DNA from: JAVJSD01 sp040219575
GTDB taxonomy: Bacteria > Planctomycetota > Planctomycetia > Pirellulales > Pirellulaceae
Direction: 5' to 3'
Assembly: GCA_040219575.1 (NCBI GenBank)
Contig: JAVJSD010000021.1
Span: forward strand, 29,029-93,028
Length of the DNA stretch: 64,000 nt
Below the pieces are notes generated by a model. It was not told where the DNA came from. It made no database searches and saw nothing but the letters and a program-made list of their open reading frames with translations. Below are positions 52,840 to 61,948 of this stretch, in pieces. The first letter of the stretch is position 1, and each line of letters opens with the position of its first letter. The position numbers and the translations under genes were made by a program.

Positions 52840-54000
52840 TCAAATGTAAATCAACGACTTGCCGCCGTCGGGGTTGGGGCGCCAGTCCCAGTGGCCGATG
52901 AACCAGTGGCGGCAGCGATCTTCCGGCAAGGTGAACGTCAGGATCGGGTCGATCAAGATGAAGGCCGGCAGCAGCAATAAGGCGGGCACGGCCGGCAAGG
53001 CGGTCGCCGCCAACATGCCGACAGGTACGGCCGCCACGGCCAACCCGGTCATGACGGCCAACTCCGTCGAGCGAAGCACCAGCAGCGCGTCTCGCAGGTC
53101 GGTCCATGCCGACGCCGAGGCGTAATACGCCCGGGCGCGCGACACCGCGGCGGCAGACATCCCCTTCGGACCGTAGGCGGTCAACTGCAGGAAGTCTCCT
53201 TCGGTCTCGAGGCCGAGTTCGCGGGCGTCCGCCAGGCAGGCGGCGACTTCGAGCAGGTCGCTCGATCGGTAACCCGACCTTCGCAGTTCGACCGCCTTCC
53301 GTTGCACCGCGCGACGCCGGTGATAGAGCCGCCAAGAGTCGCGCAGCCCGGCGAGCACACGGCGCGTCTGCAACGCGGCGCGAAGCCGCCGGCGCGATGC
53401 GCGATACTCGTCCCACACCGCCTCGCGGGCGCGGCGGGCTTCCTCGTGGAGCGCCTCCGCGGTCAACAGCTCGGGCGCTTCGTTGTCGGCGGGACGCCGG
53501 TAGACCGGTTCGTGCAACCAGATTTCCGCCTTGGGAAACCGGCTCTGCACGGCGGCCAACCGATCGAGGATTTCGCCCGGCGGATCGTCTTTGATCCAAG
53601 GCGGTGCTTCGATCGACTGGAAGACCACCGTGCCGCGGGGCAGATCGAGCGAGGAGTCGAACAACTCCATCGCGTGCAACGCATTGAACGACGCGGGATG
53701 CTGCTCGATGCATCGCCGCCAGAGAGCGTCGTCATCGACCTCGGGCGACGAATGCGACGCCAGCCAGTAGGCCAGGTTGCGGGCGTGCTCCTCGACGGCG
53801 ATATGCACGGCGGACTCGCGCCACCTTCCAAAGATTGGAAACTCGGCGGGCACGTCGAAGTGGTACTCCTGTTCGGCGTGAACCGGCGCTTCGACGGGCG
53901 AAGACTGAGCGCGCGCCGCTTCGACACGAGGAGCCTTCACGGTGGGAGCGGCGAAGTCGGCGGCCTGGCGACGGGCGGTGGTCGTGCTGGTCGATGCCAT
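52840..54000 (-). CDS. Predicted membrane protein, function unknown
   Basis: 386 residues from ATG 54000. The N-terminus is disordered and Ala/Thr-rich; residues 45-190 are a soluble domain (DVPAEFPIFGRWRESAVHIA, HPASFNALHAMELFDSSLDL, VVFQSIEAPPWIKDDPPGEI); Arg-rich helices follow (REAVWDEYRASRRRLRAALQ). Near the C-terminus two hydrophobic helices (LAVMTGLAVAAVPVGMLAAT and VPALLLLPAFILIDPILTF) anchor it, ending HWFIGHWDWRPNPDGGKSLI. I do not recognise the family. It stands alone downstream of a strong terminator. Confidence 0.72.
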   Translation of the reverse strand: MASTSTTTARRQAADFAAPTVKAPRVEAARAQSSPVEAPVHAEQEYHFDVPAEFPIFGRWRESAVHIAVEEHARNLAYWLASHSSPEVDDDALWRRCIEQHPASFNALHAMELFDSSLDLPRGTVVFQSIEAPPWIKDDPPGEILDRLAAVQSRFPKAEIWLHEPVYRRPADNEAPELLTAEALHEEARRAREAVWDEYRASRRRLRAALQTRRVLAGLRDSWRLYHRRRAVQRKAVELRRSGYRSSDLLEVAACLADARELGLETEGDFLQLTAYGPKGMSAAAVSRARAYYASASAWTDLRDALLVLRSTELAVMTGLAVAAVPVGMLAATALPAVPALLLLPAFILIDPILTFTLPEDRCRHWFIGHWDWRPNPDGGKSLIYI

Positions 54001-54220
54001 GGTGCAAGCGGCCTTTCCTTTCCACAGGTCCTGAAGCGGCGCAGAACAGCCGGATGGCGAACGCCTGAGGTCGGTGAAATCCCTCCCGGCCGCGGACTCT
54101 TGAAATTCCCGCATCTGAACGTCGTTCGTTTCCTGCGGGAGTTTCTTGGACGAATTCTTTAGTCCCGGTGAGCCCGGGAAGAATAGGCGAACTCGTCAGC
54201 GAGACGGCACGACCGCCGTG

Positions 54221-54262
54221 CAAAAGAAAACGGCCGGTGCGTTTAGGAAAACGCACCGGCCG
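54221..54262 (-). terminator. Rho-independent terminator of the NRDE gene
   Basis: A perfect 14-bp stem (54231-54244 CGGCCGGTGCGTTT, loop AGGA, 54249-54262) is followed on the minus strand by TTTTCTTTTG. It lies 38 bp after the stop of the leftward NRDE gene, so it ends that transcript before the next gene. Confidence 0.92.
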
Positions 54263-54299
54263 CTGCTGGTTGCTTGATGATTCGCGACGGCGTCGCTCG

Positions 54300-55076
54300 T
54301 CAGCTGGCTTTCGCCTTCTGCCGTGCTTCCCGCAGGCCGCGGCTGAGGATGTCCCGCAGCATGGGCGAGTAGTCTTCGTACTTGTTTTCGTCGGGCCGGC
54401 CGTCGGCGAATTGGAAGATCGCGTCGCGCGGCTTTTTGCCGAGCGACAAGAGCGTCGAGCTGACCGTGCCCCGCTGCTTGCCGGCCACCACCATGCTGGG
54501 GCGGCCGGGAGGCGACGGCGACCGGGCGAAGACCTTGCTGGCCACCGCCAGGAACTTCACCGGCGAGTCGAGCGTTTGCAGCGTCAGCAATCGCTTGCAG
54601 AGCGCCACCCGCTGGTCGCGAGGATCGTTCACGTCGCTGCTGGAGATCACGCTCAGGCCTTCTTCCAACTCCACCACCTCGTGGTCGTCGGTCGATTGCA
54701 CCACCCAGCCGCTTTCGCCGTCGGCGATCACGTAGTTGGCGCCGTCGTATTGTCCGCCGGAGAGTTCCTCCAGCGCCATGTCGACCGCCTGCCGGGCCGA
54801 ATCGGCACGCAGCAGGTCGCGGCAGAGGAGCCCCCGCGATCGCGGGGCGGCCGGGGGCATCAGCTTCACGCGGTTGCAGACCCCCACGAACAAGCCATGC
54901 TGATTCACCCCTAACCAGGTACCTCCGGCCTGCTGGTCGAGACCGCACAGGATCCGCGGCTTGCCGGATTGGATGGAGGGCGTCAGGCTTGGCCTGTCGT
55001 AGAATTCCTCGCGGTTGGCCGCCACCAAAATGGGGGACTCGGCGACCAACCGGTATTGAATCGCTAGAATGCACAT
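54300..55076 (-). CDS. NRDE/TANGO2-family protein
   Basis: 258 residues from ATG 55076. The N-terminal MCILAIQYRL leaves Cys2 as a likely N-terminal nucleophile, as in Ntn hydrolases. VAANREEFYDRPSLTP is the NRDE motif for which the family is named, and GGTWLGVNQHGLFVGVCNR plus DGANYVIADGESGWVVQSTD are conserved. The biochemical function of bacterial members is unclear; eukaryotic TANGO2 is linked to lipid and haem handling. Monocistronic, ending at a strong terminator. Confidence 0.9.
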   Translation of the reverse strand: MCILAIQYRLVAESPILVAANREEFYDRPSLTPSIQSGKPRILCGLDQQAGGTWLGVNQHGLFVGVCNRVKLMPPAAPRSRGLLCRDLLRADSARQAVDMALEELSGGQYDGANYVIADGESGWVVQSTDDHEVVELEEGLSVISSSDVNDPRDQRVALCKRLLTLQTLDSPVKFLAVASKVFARSPSPPGRPSMVVAGKQRGTVSSTLLSLGKKPRDAIFQFADGRPDENKYEDYSPMLRDILSRGLREARQKAKAS

Positions 55077-55387
55077 AGCATTTGACTTTCGGATCGTTAC
55101 GTGATGGAAACGGTGGCTCGCATCCGTGTTGCGACCGTCTGAGAACAATTTATTCGCTCGCCGTTCTTTCGGACACCCCTGCACGGGGGTTATGCAACAG
55201 ATTTTCAGTTCCTCGCCGGGCCGTTATCCCCTTGTACAGCCTGCCTGTTCGGCATAGCCTGTCGTAACCTAAATCCTGCACAAGCCTTGAGACGAACGGC
55301 GTCAAACGGACTCCCACCGCCTGACGCCCCTTCGTGCTCGATTCTTCGCCTTCTCGCGACGCTTCTTGGAGCCTTTCGCAGCGCATT
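55077..55387. other. Divergent NRDE/oxidoreductase intergenic region
   Basis: 311 bp between divergent genes; presumably both promoters. A small GC hairpin (CCCCTGCACGGGG near 55175) is the only structure seen. I find no recognisable operator, riboswitch or gene. Confidence 0.45.
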
Positions 55388-56509
55388 ATGAACAAGTTTT
55401 CAGCCGACAATCCGGTCCGCGTCGGAATCATCGGGGCCGGGGCCGTGAGCGACTACCATCACGTGCCGGGGATTAACCTCGATGAGCGGGTCGTCTTAAC
55501 CGCCGTTTGCGACGCCAGCGGCGATTTGCTCGCCCAGCGTCGCAAGGACTGGTCGATCGATAACATAACCACCGATTATGAAGCTATTTGCGCTGATCCC
55601 CATGTCGATGCCGTGGTGATCGCCACACCCAACTTCACGCACAAACCGATCGCCCTGGCCGCCATCGCCGGGGGAAAACACGTGATGTGCGAAAAGCCGC
55701 TGGGGCTCAACGCGGGCGAAGTTCGCGAGATGTACCACGCCGCCCGCGACGCCGGCCTGGTGCACATGACCGCCTTCACCTACCGCTTCGCCCCCTCGAT
55801 GCGGTACATGCGACACCTGATCAAATCCGGGCAGCTGGGCGAGATCCGGCATTTTCGCAGTCAGCGATTCCTCGATCTGCCGGAGACCAGCTGGGGCTGG
55901 CGGCAATACAAGGACAAGGCCGGCGCCGGCGACCTGTTCGACATGACGATCCACCGCATCGACCTGGCCTTCGACCTGGTGGGAGCGATCAACAGCGTCT
56001 GCGGCGCGGTGGCCCGATACGCCCCGCGCGACTTCACCGTCACCGGCGAGAAGTGCGCACCCTCGGAGGTCGACGACTGGTCGGGCCTGATCGGCGAATT
56101 CGAGGGGGGCGCGGTCGGCGTATGGGAGGGAACCACGCTCGCCAAGGGATACAAGATGGACGGCTTCGGCCACGAGTGGTGCGAGGTGAACGGCTCGCTC
56201 GGTTCGGCTGTATATCGCCTGCGGGAGCCGAACACCCTGTTGCTGGGCAAGACCGACGACGACCTCAAGCCGGTCGACGTGCCCCAGGAGTTTCTCACGC
56301 CCGAGAGCAGTCCGCGCAGCACGACCGAGGGCGATCCGGCGACGATCTTCCGCTACGATCTGATGTGGGAGTTCGTCTCGGCGATCGTCGAGGGGCGCGA
56401 CGCGGCGCCCAGTTTCTACGACGGCCTGCGCAGCCAGATCGTGGCCGACGCGGTGCTCCAGTCGCACGCCGAGCGGCGCTGGATCGACATCCCCGACGAA
56501 CCGCGCTGA
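55388..56509 (+). CDS. Gfo/Idh/MocA-family oxidoreductase
   Basis: 373 residues from ATG 55388. Rossmann start RVGIIGAGAVSDYHHVPGI, then VVIATPNFTHKPIALAAIAG and GKHVMCEKPLGLNAGE, where EKP supplies the catalytic lysine; DMTIHRIDLAFDLVG carries the His of the substrate site. Such enzymes oxidise sugars or inositols with NAD(P). No signal peptide. The gene is single, so substrate cannot be inferred. A second member lies at 60780-61820. Confidence 0.92.
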   Translation: MNKFSADNPVRVGIIGAGAVSDYHHVPGINLDERVVLTAVCDASGDLLAQRRKDWSIDNITTDYEAICADPHVDAVVIATPNFTHKPIALAAIAGGKHVMCEKPLGLNAGEVREMYHAARDAGLVHMTAFTYRFAPSMRYMRHLIKSGQLGEIRHFRSQRFLDLPETSWGWRQYKDKAGAGDLFDMTIHRIDLAFDLVGAINSVCGAVARYAPRDFTVTGEKCAPSEVDDWSGLIGEFEGGAVGVWEGTTLAKGYKMDGFGHEWCEVNGSLGSAVYRLREPNTLLLGKTDDDLKPVDVPQEFLTPESSPRSTTEGDPATIFRYDLMWEFVSAIVEGRDAAPSFYDGLRSQIVADAVLQSHAERRWIDIPDEPR

Positions 56510-56602
56510 CCGTAGAGCGGGCTTCCCGCCTGCCATTGCCGAATCTCGCGCATTGACGAGGCAGGTCGAATCCCTGTCCCTCCCAGCTTGCTAGGAATAA
56601 CC

Positions 56603-58405
56603 ATGAGCAAAGTGCAACGATTGCCCAAACGCAGCCAGGTGAAGGCGGCCGATACCTGGGACCTGTCGAGCCTCTATCCGAGCAACGAGGCCTGGGAGGT
56701 CGACTTCCAGAAGTTCGAGAAAAAGATCTCGGGCTACAAGAAGTACCGCGGCAAGTTGGGCGAGAGCGCCAAGACGCTGGCCGCCTGCCTGAAGTTCGAC
56801 AGCGCGTTTGAGCGGCTCGGCGATCGGCTGGGTGTGTACGCCTTCCTCAAGACGTCGGAGGATCAGGCCAACAGCGAGTACCAGCGGATGATGGGCCGCT
56901 TCCAGAATGCGGCCACGCGGGCCTCGGAGGCGGGCAGCTACATCCGACCGGAGCTGCTGGCGATTCCCGACGCCACGATGCAGAAGCTCCTGGCGGCGCC
57001 GGAGCTGAAGCTCTATCGGCTGCAACTGGAACGATTGCTGCGTTACAAGCCGCACACGCTCAGCGAAAGCGAGGAGAAGCTGCTGGCGATGCAGGGCGAG
57101 ATGGCGCAGGCGGCCTCGAAGGCGTTCCGCCAGTTGCTCGACGCCGACATGAAGTTCGGCGATCTGGAGGACGAGAAGGGGAAGCAGATCGAACTGAGCA
57201 ACGCCACCTTCCTGCAGTTTCTGCAGTCGCCCAAGCGCGCTGTGCGGAAGGCGGCCTTCCATCAGTACTATCGGCAGTTCACCGGACACGAGAATACGCT
57301 GGCCGCCACGCTCAGCGGCTCGATCCAGAAAGACGTCTACTACGCCAAGGCGCGCGGCTACAAGAGCGCGCTGACCGCCGCGCTGTTTCCCGACAACGTG
57401 CCGCAGAAGGTGTACGACAATCTCATCGCCTCGGTCCGCAAATCGCTGCCGGCGGTGCATCGCTTCTACGATCTGCGGAAGCGGAAGATGCGGCTCAAGG
57501 ATCTGCGGCACTACGACACCTACGTGCCGATCCTCAGCGACATCGAAACGCATCACACCTGGAACCAGGCGGTCGAGGTGGTCATCGACTCGCTCGCGCC
57601 GCTGGGCGACGAATACTGCGCCGTGCTGAAGGAAGGACTGCTGGGCCGGTGGTGCGACCGCTATCCCAACCAGGGCAAGCAGAGCGGCGCCTTCAGCAGC
57701 GGCTCGTTCGACGGCGATCCCTACATCCTGATGAACTACAAGCCGGCCGTGCTCAACGACGTGTTCACGCTCGCGCACGAGGCGGGGCACTCGATGCACT
57801 CGTACTATTCGTCGAAACACCAGCCGTACGAGTACCACAACTACACGATCTTCGTGGCGGAGGTGGCCAGCACATTCAACGAGCAGTTGTTGATCCGCCG
57901 CTTGCTGGAGCAGGCGCCGGACGACAAGCACCGAGCGTACCTGATCAACAACGAGATCGACGACATCCGCAGCACGGTCATCCGGCAAACGATGTTCGCC
58001 GAGTTCGAGAAGATCACCCACGAGATGTGCGAGGCGGGCGAGCCGCTCACCGTGCAGGCCTTCAAGGAGGTGTACCGCAAACTGCTCGAGGACTACTTCG
58101 GCCCGGAGTTCGCGATCGACGACGAACTGTCGCTGGAATGCCTGCGGATCCCGCACTTCTATCGGGCCTTCTACGTCTACAAGTACGCCACCGGCATGTC
58201 GGCCGCCATCGCACTCAGCCAGCGCGTGACGGGCGGCGGGGAGAAGGAGCTCAACGACTATCTGACCTTCCTCAAGGGAGGCTGCTCGAAGTACCCGCTC
58301 GACCTGCTGCGCGACGCGGGCGTCGACATGCAACGACCGCAGTCGGTCGACACGGCGCTGGCGCACTTCGCGAAGCTCGTCGACGAATTGGACGCGCTGT
58401 TGTAG
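56603..58405 (+). CDS. pepF: Oligoendopeptidase F (M3 family)
   Basis: 600 residues from ATG 56603, with AGGA upstream. Zinc metallopeptidase of the thimet-oligopeptidase fold. FTLAHEAGHSMHSYYSSKHQ contains the HExxH site (His392, Glu393, His396), and the third ligand Glu is in IFVAEVASTFNEQLL. GVYAFLKTSEDQANSEYQRM and the C-terminal ALSQRVTGGGEKELNDYLTF match PepF. It degrades short peptides in the cytoplasm. Convergent with the next gene, 8 bp apart. Confidence 0.95.
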   Translation: MSKVQRLPKRSQVKAADTWDLSSLYPSNEAWEVDFQKFEKKISGYKKYRGKLGESAKTLAACLKFDSAFERLGDRLGVYAFLKTSEDQANSEYQRMMGRFQNAATRASEAGSYIRPELLAIPDATMQKLLAAPELKLYRLQLERLLRYKPHTLSESEEKLLAMQGEMAQAASKAFRQLLDADMKFGDLEDEKGKQIELSNATFLQFLQSPKRAVRKAAFHQYYRQFTGHENTLAATLSGSIQKDVYYAKARGYKSALTAALFPDNVPQKVYDNLIASVRKSLPAVHRFYDLRKRKMRLKDLRHYDTYVPILSDIETHHTWNQAVEVVIDSLAPLGDEYCAVLKEGLLGRWCDRYPNQGKQSGAFSSGSFDGDPYILMNYKPAVLNDVFTLAHEAGHSMHSYYSSKHQPYEYHNYTIFVAEVASTFNEQLLIRRLLEQAPDDKHRAYLINNEIDDIRSTVIRQTMFAEFEKITHEMCEAGEPLTVQAFKEVYRKLLEDYFGPEFAIDDELSLECLRIPHFYRAFYVYKYATGMSAAIALSQRVTGGGEKELNDYLTFLKGGCSKYPLDLLRDAGVDMQRPQSVDTALAHFAKLVDELDALL

Positions 58406-58413
58406 GTGCTGCG

Positions 58414-58902
58414 CTATCGCGCATGCGGCGACGACGCGGCGACGAGATCGCGAGGCAGCGCCGTCAGCCAATCGCGAATGCGGCGGAGGATGTCGACGCC
58501 CGCGGGCGACTGCCCGACGAGCGTGTGGTTTTCCACATTCGCCAGCGATGTTTGGAGTTGATCGAGTGCGTTGCGGACTCGCGCAAGCATGGCCTGCATT
58601 TGCTCGTCACTGAGATTGCTCCGCACGAGTTGCACTTCCCTTTCGGTGCGTCGTCGCTCGAGCGCCGCCAGCCGTCCCGATTCGGCCTTGATCAAGCGGC
58701 CGTCGACGAACGCCCTGCGCAATTCGAGCCGTGTATTGAAGTGCCAGGCGGGATCGGCGCCGAAGTAGACGGACCCGCAACCATCGCGGCGAAAGCCGAT
58801 GAAGATCGGCTCCGCGAAGCCTTCGACGTGCAATTCCGCGCGCTCGACCAGCGCCGTCGCTTCCCGCAGCAAATCTTCGCGATCGACCTCTTCGCGCGCC
58901 AT
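58414..58902 (-). CDS. Hypothetical protein with coiled-coil centre
   Basis: 162 residues. An N-terminal alpha/beta part (LVERAELHVEGFAEPIFIGF, GCGSVYFGADPAWHFNTRLE) leads to an Arg/Glu-rich helix (LAALERRRTEREVQLVRSNL) and a C-terminal helical region (MLARVRNALDQLQTSLANVE ... GVDILRRIRDWLTALP). No known family recognised. The reading frame has normal codon use and a plausible start, so I consider it real. Confidence 0.65.
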   Translation of the reverse strand: MAREEVDREDLLREATALVERAELHVEGFAEPIFIGFRRDGCGSVYFGADPAWHFNTRLELRRAFVDGRLIKAESGRLAALERRRTEREVQLVRSNLSDEQMQAMLARVRNALDQLQTSLANVENHTLVGQSPAGVDILRRIRDWLTALPRDLVAASSPHAR

Positions 58903-59013
58903 CGGTTCTTACCTGGCAATCGAACGTGCAAATGGAATCTGGACTCTCTTGCGCCATCGTTTCAGTATGACAAGTCGCTTCCTTGTGGAACATCGGCAGG
59001 CTAACGTCCTTCC

Positions 59014-59167
59014 GCGCAGCGAGGGCGTCGCAGCACTCGCTGCGCAGTGGTGATGTAGTTGCATTTCAATGTCAGATGGCTATCCTTAGGGCGTCGCCAG
59101 GTTCCTGCCCCGCCTGGTGGCAATTCGCCCGCGCCGGTATCTGCCCCACCGGTGCGGGCCCTTTTTT
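59014..59167 (+). ncRNA. Candidate structured RNA or leader with three hairpins
   Basis: Hairpin 1: GCGCAGCGAG (59014-59023) pairs with CTCGCTGCGC (59036-59045), 10 bp. Hairpin 2: CCAGG (59097-59101) with CCTGG (59113-59117). Hairpin 3 is a terminator (59127-59159) with a T6 tract. No rightward gene ends just upstream, so the terminator must end either a small RNA or an attenuated leader of the 59323 gene. No match to tmRNA, SRP RNA, RNase P or a known riboswitch was recognised. Confidence 0.45.
59127..59167 (+). terminator. Intrinsic terminator without an upstream rightward ORF
   Basis: GCCCGCGCCGGT (59127-59138), a 9-nt loop and ACCGGTGCGGGC (59148-59159) pair over 12 bp (one G-T), followed by CCTTTTTTG. 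It lies 156 bp before the receiver-like gene. Confidence 0.8.
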
Positions 59168-59322
59168 GCGCGGTCTCGCCGGCTTCTCTCGTCCGCTTGT
59201 TCTGCTGGCTTGGCATTGACGTCGGCGGATATGTCTCCTAAAAGACTCCCCCCGACAGCGCGGACTATCGTCGCCGGGGAGTTCGATGAATTCGCGATTC
59301 ACTTTCGATTCAACACCACGAC

Positions 59323-60291
59323 ATGTTTTCGCGCGCCGCCGAAACAACGTCCTCGCCGCCGCCCGCGCCTTGGAGTTACTTGCCGCCCCAAATGAGCGTG
59401 CTGCTGGTCAGCGGCGCGAGTCGCACGGCGGTATGGATGGCGGAGGCGCTGGCCGCCGACAAGGCTTGCCGAATTCAGCTCGAGCAGGCCCACGGCATGG
59501 CCGACGGGCTAGCGCGTCTGCGCAATGAAGCCTTCGACGCAGTGTTGATCGGCCACGAAGGCGAGCGGCTCGACGCGCTGGAGATGCTCGACGCGATCCA
59601 CGCCGGCGCCGGCGAACAACAGGCGGTCGTGGTGCTGGGCGAAGCCAGCGAAGAGCAGATGGGCGCTCTCTGTTTTGAAGCCGGGGCCGATGCGTATGTG
59701 TGCGTCAACACGACGACGACGCGCACCTTGCTATGGCAGTTGGCCCGCGCCGTCGAACGACACCGCCTGATCGCCGAGAACCGCCGGCTGGAGCAATCGC
59801 AGCAGCACCGCCTGCGGTTGGAGCACGACGAGGCGGCGCGCCTGCTCGGTCAGCAACGCGCGTTGATCGGCGATCTCAAGCAAATCCAAGATCGCGAACA
59901 CGCCGTCGGCAAGGCGGTCGCCATGGACGACCATCTCGACGCGCCGTTAACCGGCGAGTTGCCCGACACGCTGGCCGCCCATTACCGCGAACTGCTGCGG
60001 GCCTATGTGATCATGGGGACCGGCAACATGGGGGCGGAGCTCGCGCAGCTGGCCGAACGCCTGATCCTGGACCGCGTCTCGGCGCAGCAGACGATGCGTC
60101 TGCATCTGTCCATGCTGGAGGAGCTCGTGCAGGGATTGGGCAGTCGCAGCGCCCGGCACGTCATCAATCGCGCCGACCTGTTGATCCTGGAGGTGACGCT
60201 GCACCTGGCCGACGGCTATCGCCGGCAACTCGTCGGCTGCACGTGCGCTCCGCGACAACTCTCGCTGCCCGGCTTCCAGGACGCGGCCTGA
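59323..60291 (+). CDS. Receiver-like protein lacking the phospho-acceptor Asp
   Basis: 322 residues; ATG 59392 is an alternative start at the receiver fold. Residues 24-145 look like a CheY receiver: MSVLLVSGASRTAVWMAEAL, then FDAVLIGHEGERLDALEMLD where the acceptor Asp is Gly, then VVVLGEASEEQMGALCFEAG. The acidic pocket near the start is also missing. A coiled coil (HRLIAENRRLEQSQQHRLRL ... LLGQQRALIGDLKQ) leads to a helical C-terminal domain (LPDTLAAHYRELLRAYVIMG ... QQTMRLHLSMLEELVQGL). No output DNA-binding domain is seen. Probably a phosphorylation-independent adaptor in signalling. Confidence 0.8.
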   Translation: MFSRAAETTSSPPPAPWSYLPPQMSVLLVSGASRTAVWMAEALAADKACRIQLEQAHGMADGLARLRNEAFDAVLIGHEGERLDALEMLDAIHAGAGEQQAVVVLGEASEEQMGALCFEAGADAYVCVNTTTTRTLLWQLARAVERHRLIAENRRLEQSQQHRLRLEHDEAARLLGQQRALIGDLKQIQDREHAVGKAVAMDDHLDAPLTGELPDTLAAHYRELLRAYVIMGTGNMGAELAQLAERLILDRVSAQQTMRLHLSMLEELVQGLGSRSARHVINRADLLILEVTLHLADGYRRQLVGCTCAPRQLSLPGFQDAA

Positions 60292-60779
60292 AGCACGCCC
60301 TGGGGTGGGATCTCTACCCGGCCGGCTTTCTTCAGGCGTCGTCATTCTCCGTGCCTCTTGTCGTTGACGCGGCAGGCGGAAATCCGCCGCGTTCGCTTGC
60401 CGCGGTGGAATGAACGCGCACAGCGTTTACAATGTGCGGTCGTGTTCTGATCGCGGTTCGCCGGTACAAGCCCAACGCACGAGCTAGCGGAGAGCGGTCG
60501 ATTGAGGTCTGCCTTGTCCATGCCGACGATGAATTGAAGAGGATTGCTTCACGGCGAGCCGCAGGCGTCGGCGCGCACTTCGTAGCGGAAGTCGTGAGAC
60601 TTCCGACGGTGCCGTAAAAGAGGAACTCTCACGAGTTCCGCTACAAGTCGATTCTCCACATCGGCGTTTGGATGCTCGGCACAATGTTGCAGGAATGACA
60701 GACTACGTAATGTGCCGCAGGTCGGCGGTCGTGCGCCGGCGCGGTCGTATTCGAAACTTCAACCAACAAGATACGCATC
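60292..60779. other. Repeat-bearing intergenic region
   Basis: 488 bp. It holds a solo arm of the dnaE2-type element (60544-60573, 26 of 30 matches) immediately followed by a family I palindrome (60582-60644; GTAGCGGAAGTCGTGAGACT ... CTCACGAGTTCCGCTAC). A small hairpin GCGGCAGGCGGAAATCCGCC lies near 60369. I see no gene. Confidence 0.6.
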
Positions 60780-61820
60780 ATGCTCAACGTCGGGATCGCA
60801 GGCATCGGTTTCATGGGGTGGATTCATTACCTGGCCTATCAGCGGGTCCGGGGCGTGAAGCTCGCCGCCCTCTGCACGCGCGACGCGAAGAAACGCTCGG
60901 GCGACTGGCGCGGCATCCAGGGGAACTTCGGCCCGCCCGGCGAACAGGTCGACCTCGCCGGCGTGGCGACGTACGAGCAGTACCGCGAGATGCTCAGCGA
61001 TCCGAAGATCGACGTGGTCGACATCTGCCTGCCGCCCGACCTGCACGCCATGGCGACGCTCGAGGCGCTGAAGGCGGGCAAGCACGTCTTCTGCGAAAAG
61101 CCGCTGGCGCTGACCGCCGCCGAGTGCTCGAAGATGGTCGCCGCCGCGAAGAAGGTGCGGCGCCTGCTGCTGGTCGGCCACGTCCTGCCGTTCTTCCCCG
61201 AATACGCCCACGCCCGCAAGTTGATCGACAGCGGCAAGTACGGCAAGCTGCTCGGCGGCAGCTTCAAACGCGTGATCTCCGACCCGCTGTGGCTGAAGGA
61301 CTTCTACGATCCCCAGAAGGTCGGCGGACCGCTGGTCGATTTGCACGTGCACGACGCGCATCTGATTCGGATGCTGTTCGGCATGCCCAACCGGGTCGTC
61401 AGCCAGGGGCGGATGCGGGGCGACGTGGTCGACTTCTGCGAATCGCTGTTCGGCTTCGAGGATGCGTCGCTCGTGGTCCGGGCCACCAGCGGCGTCATCA
61501 ACCAGCAGGGCCGCCCCTTCACGCACGCCTTCGAAATCTACCTGGAGAAGGCGACGCTGAACTACGAACTGGGCGCCTTCGCCGACAACGTGGAGCTGAT
61601 GCCATTGAAGGTGCTCACCGACAAAGGCAAGGTGCTGCGGCCCGAACTGGGCGGCGGCGACGAGATCACCGCCTTCGAGGGGGAGATCAAAGAGGTCGTA
61701 CGCAGCATCAAGAGCGGCGCGGCCAGCAACATCCTCTCCGCCGAACTCGCCCGCGACGCCATCGTCCTCTGCCACAAACAGAGCGAATCGATAAAGAACG
61801 GGAAGCCCGTGCGGGTGTGA
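60780..61820 (+). CDS. Gfo/Idh/MocA-family oxidoreductase, second copy
   Basis: 346 residues. Begins MLNVGIAGIGFMGWIHYLAY, the NAD(P)-binding turn; DVVDICLPPDLHAMATLEAL and GKHVFCEKPLALTAAE follow, with Lys of EKP catalytic, and GGPLVDLHVHDAHLIRMLFG holds the conserved His/Asp of the active site. Not closely similar to the 55388 copy. Weak ribosome-binding site (AAGAT). Stands alone; substrate unknown. Confidence 0.92.
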   Translation: MLNVGIAGIGFMGWIHYLAYQRVRGVKLAALCTRDAKKRSGDWRGIQGNFGPPGEQVDLAGVATYEQYREMLSDPKIDVVDICLPPDLHAMATLEALKAGKHVFCEKPLALTAAECSKMVAAAKKVRRLLLVGHVLPFFPEYAHARKLIDSGKYGKLLGGSFKRVISDPLWLKDFYDPQKVGGPLVDLHVHDAHLIRMLFGMPNRVVSQGRMRGDVVDFCESLFGFEDASLVVRATSGVINQQGRPFTHAFEIYLEKATLNYELGAFADNVELMPLKVLTDKGKVLRPELGGGDEITAFEGEIKEVVRSIKSGAASNILSAELARDAIVLCHKQSESIKNGKPVRV

Positions 61821-61948
61821 GGGAGAGAAGAACGGTGGCGGACCTTTCGATTTACCGTTGAAGTCGACAACCAGCGTTGGCCGCTCGCCAGTGGATGGCC
61901 CGAATTACGCCTCCGTTGTGGTCATGTGCAATATGGGAGAATGGAGAC

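Larger units (their letters stand above)
58903..59322. other. Intergenic region upstream of the receiver-like gene
   Basis: 420 bp between the divergent hypothetical and receiver-like genes. The central part holds the structured candidate RNA described separately; 59168-59322 shows no gene or recognised motif. Confidence 0.5.

Noticed and set aside
56559..56585. tRNA-like 3' end (GCAGGTCGAATCCCTGT stem-loop followed by CCCTCCCA)
   Set aside because: No matching D-arm, anticodon arm or acceptor 5' strand lies upstream and the T-loop is one base short; at most a degenerate fragment.
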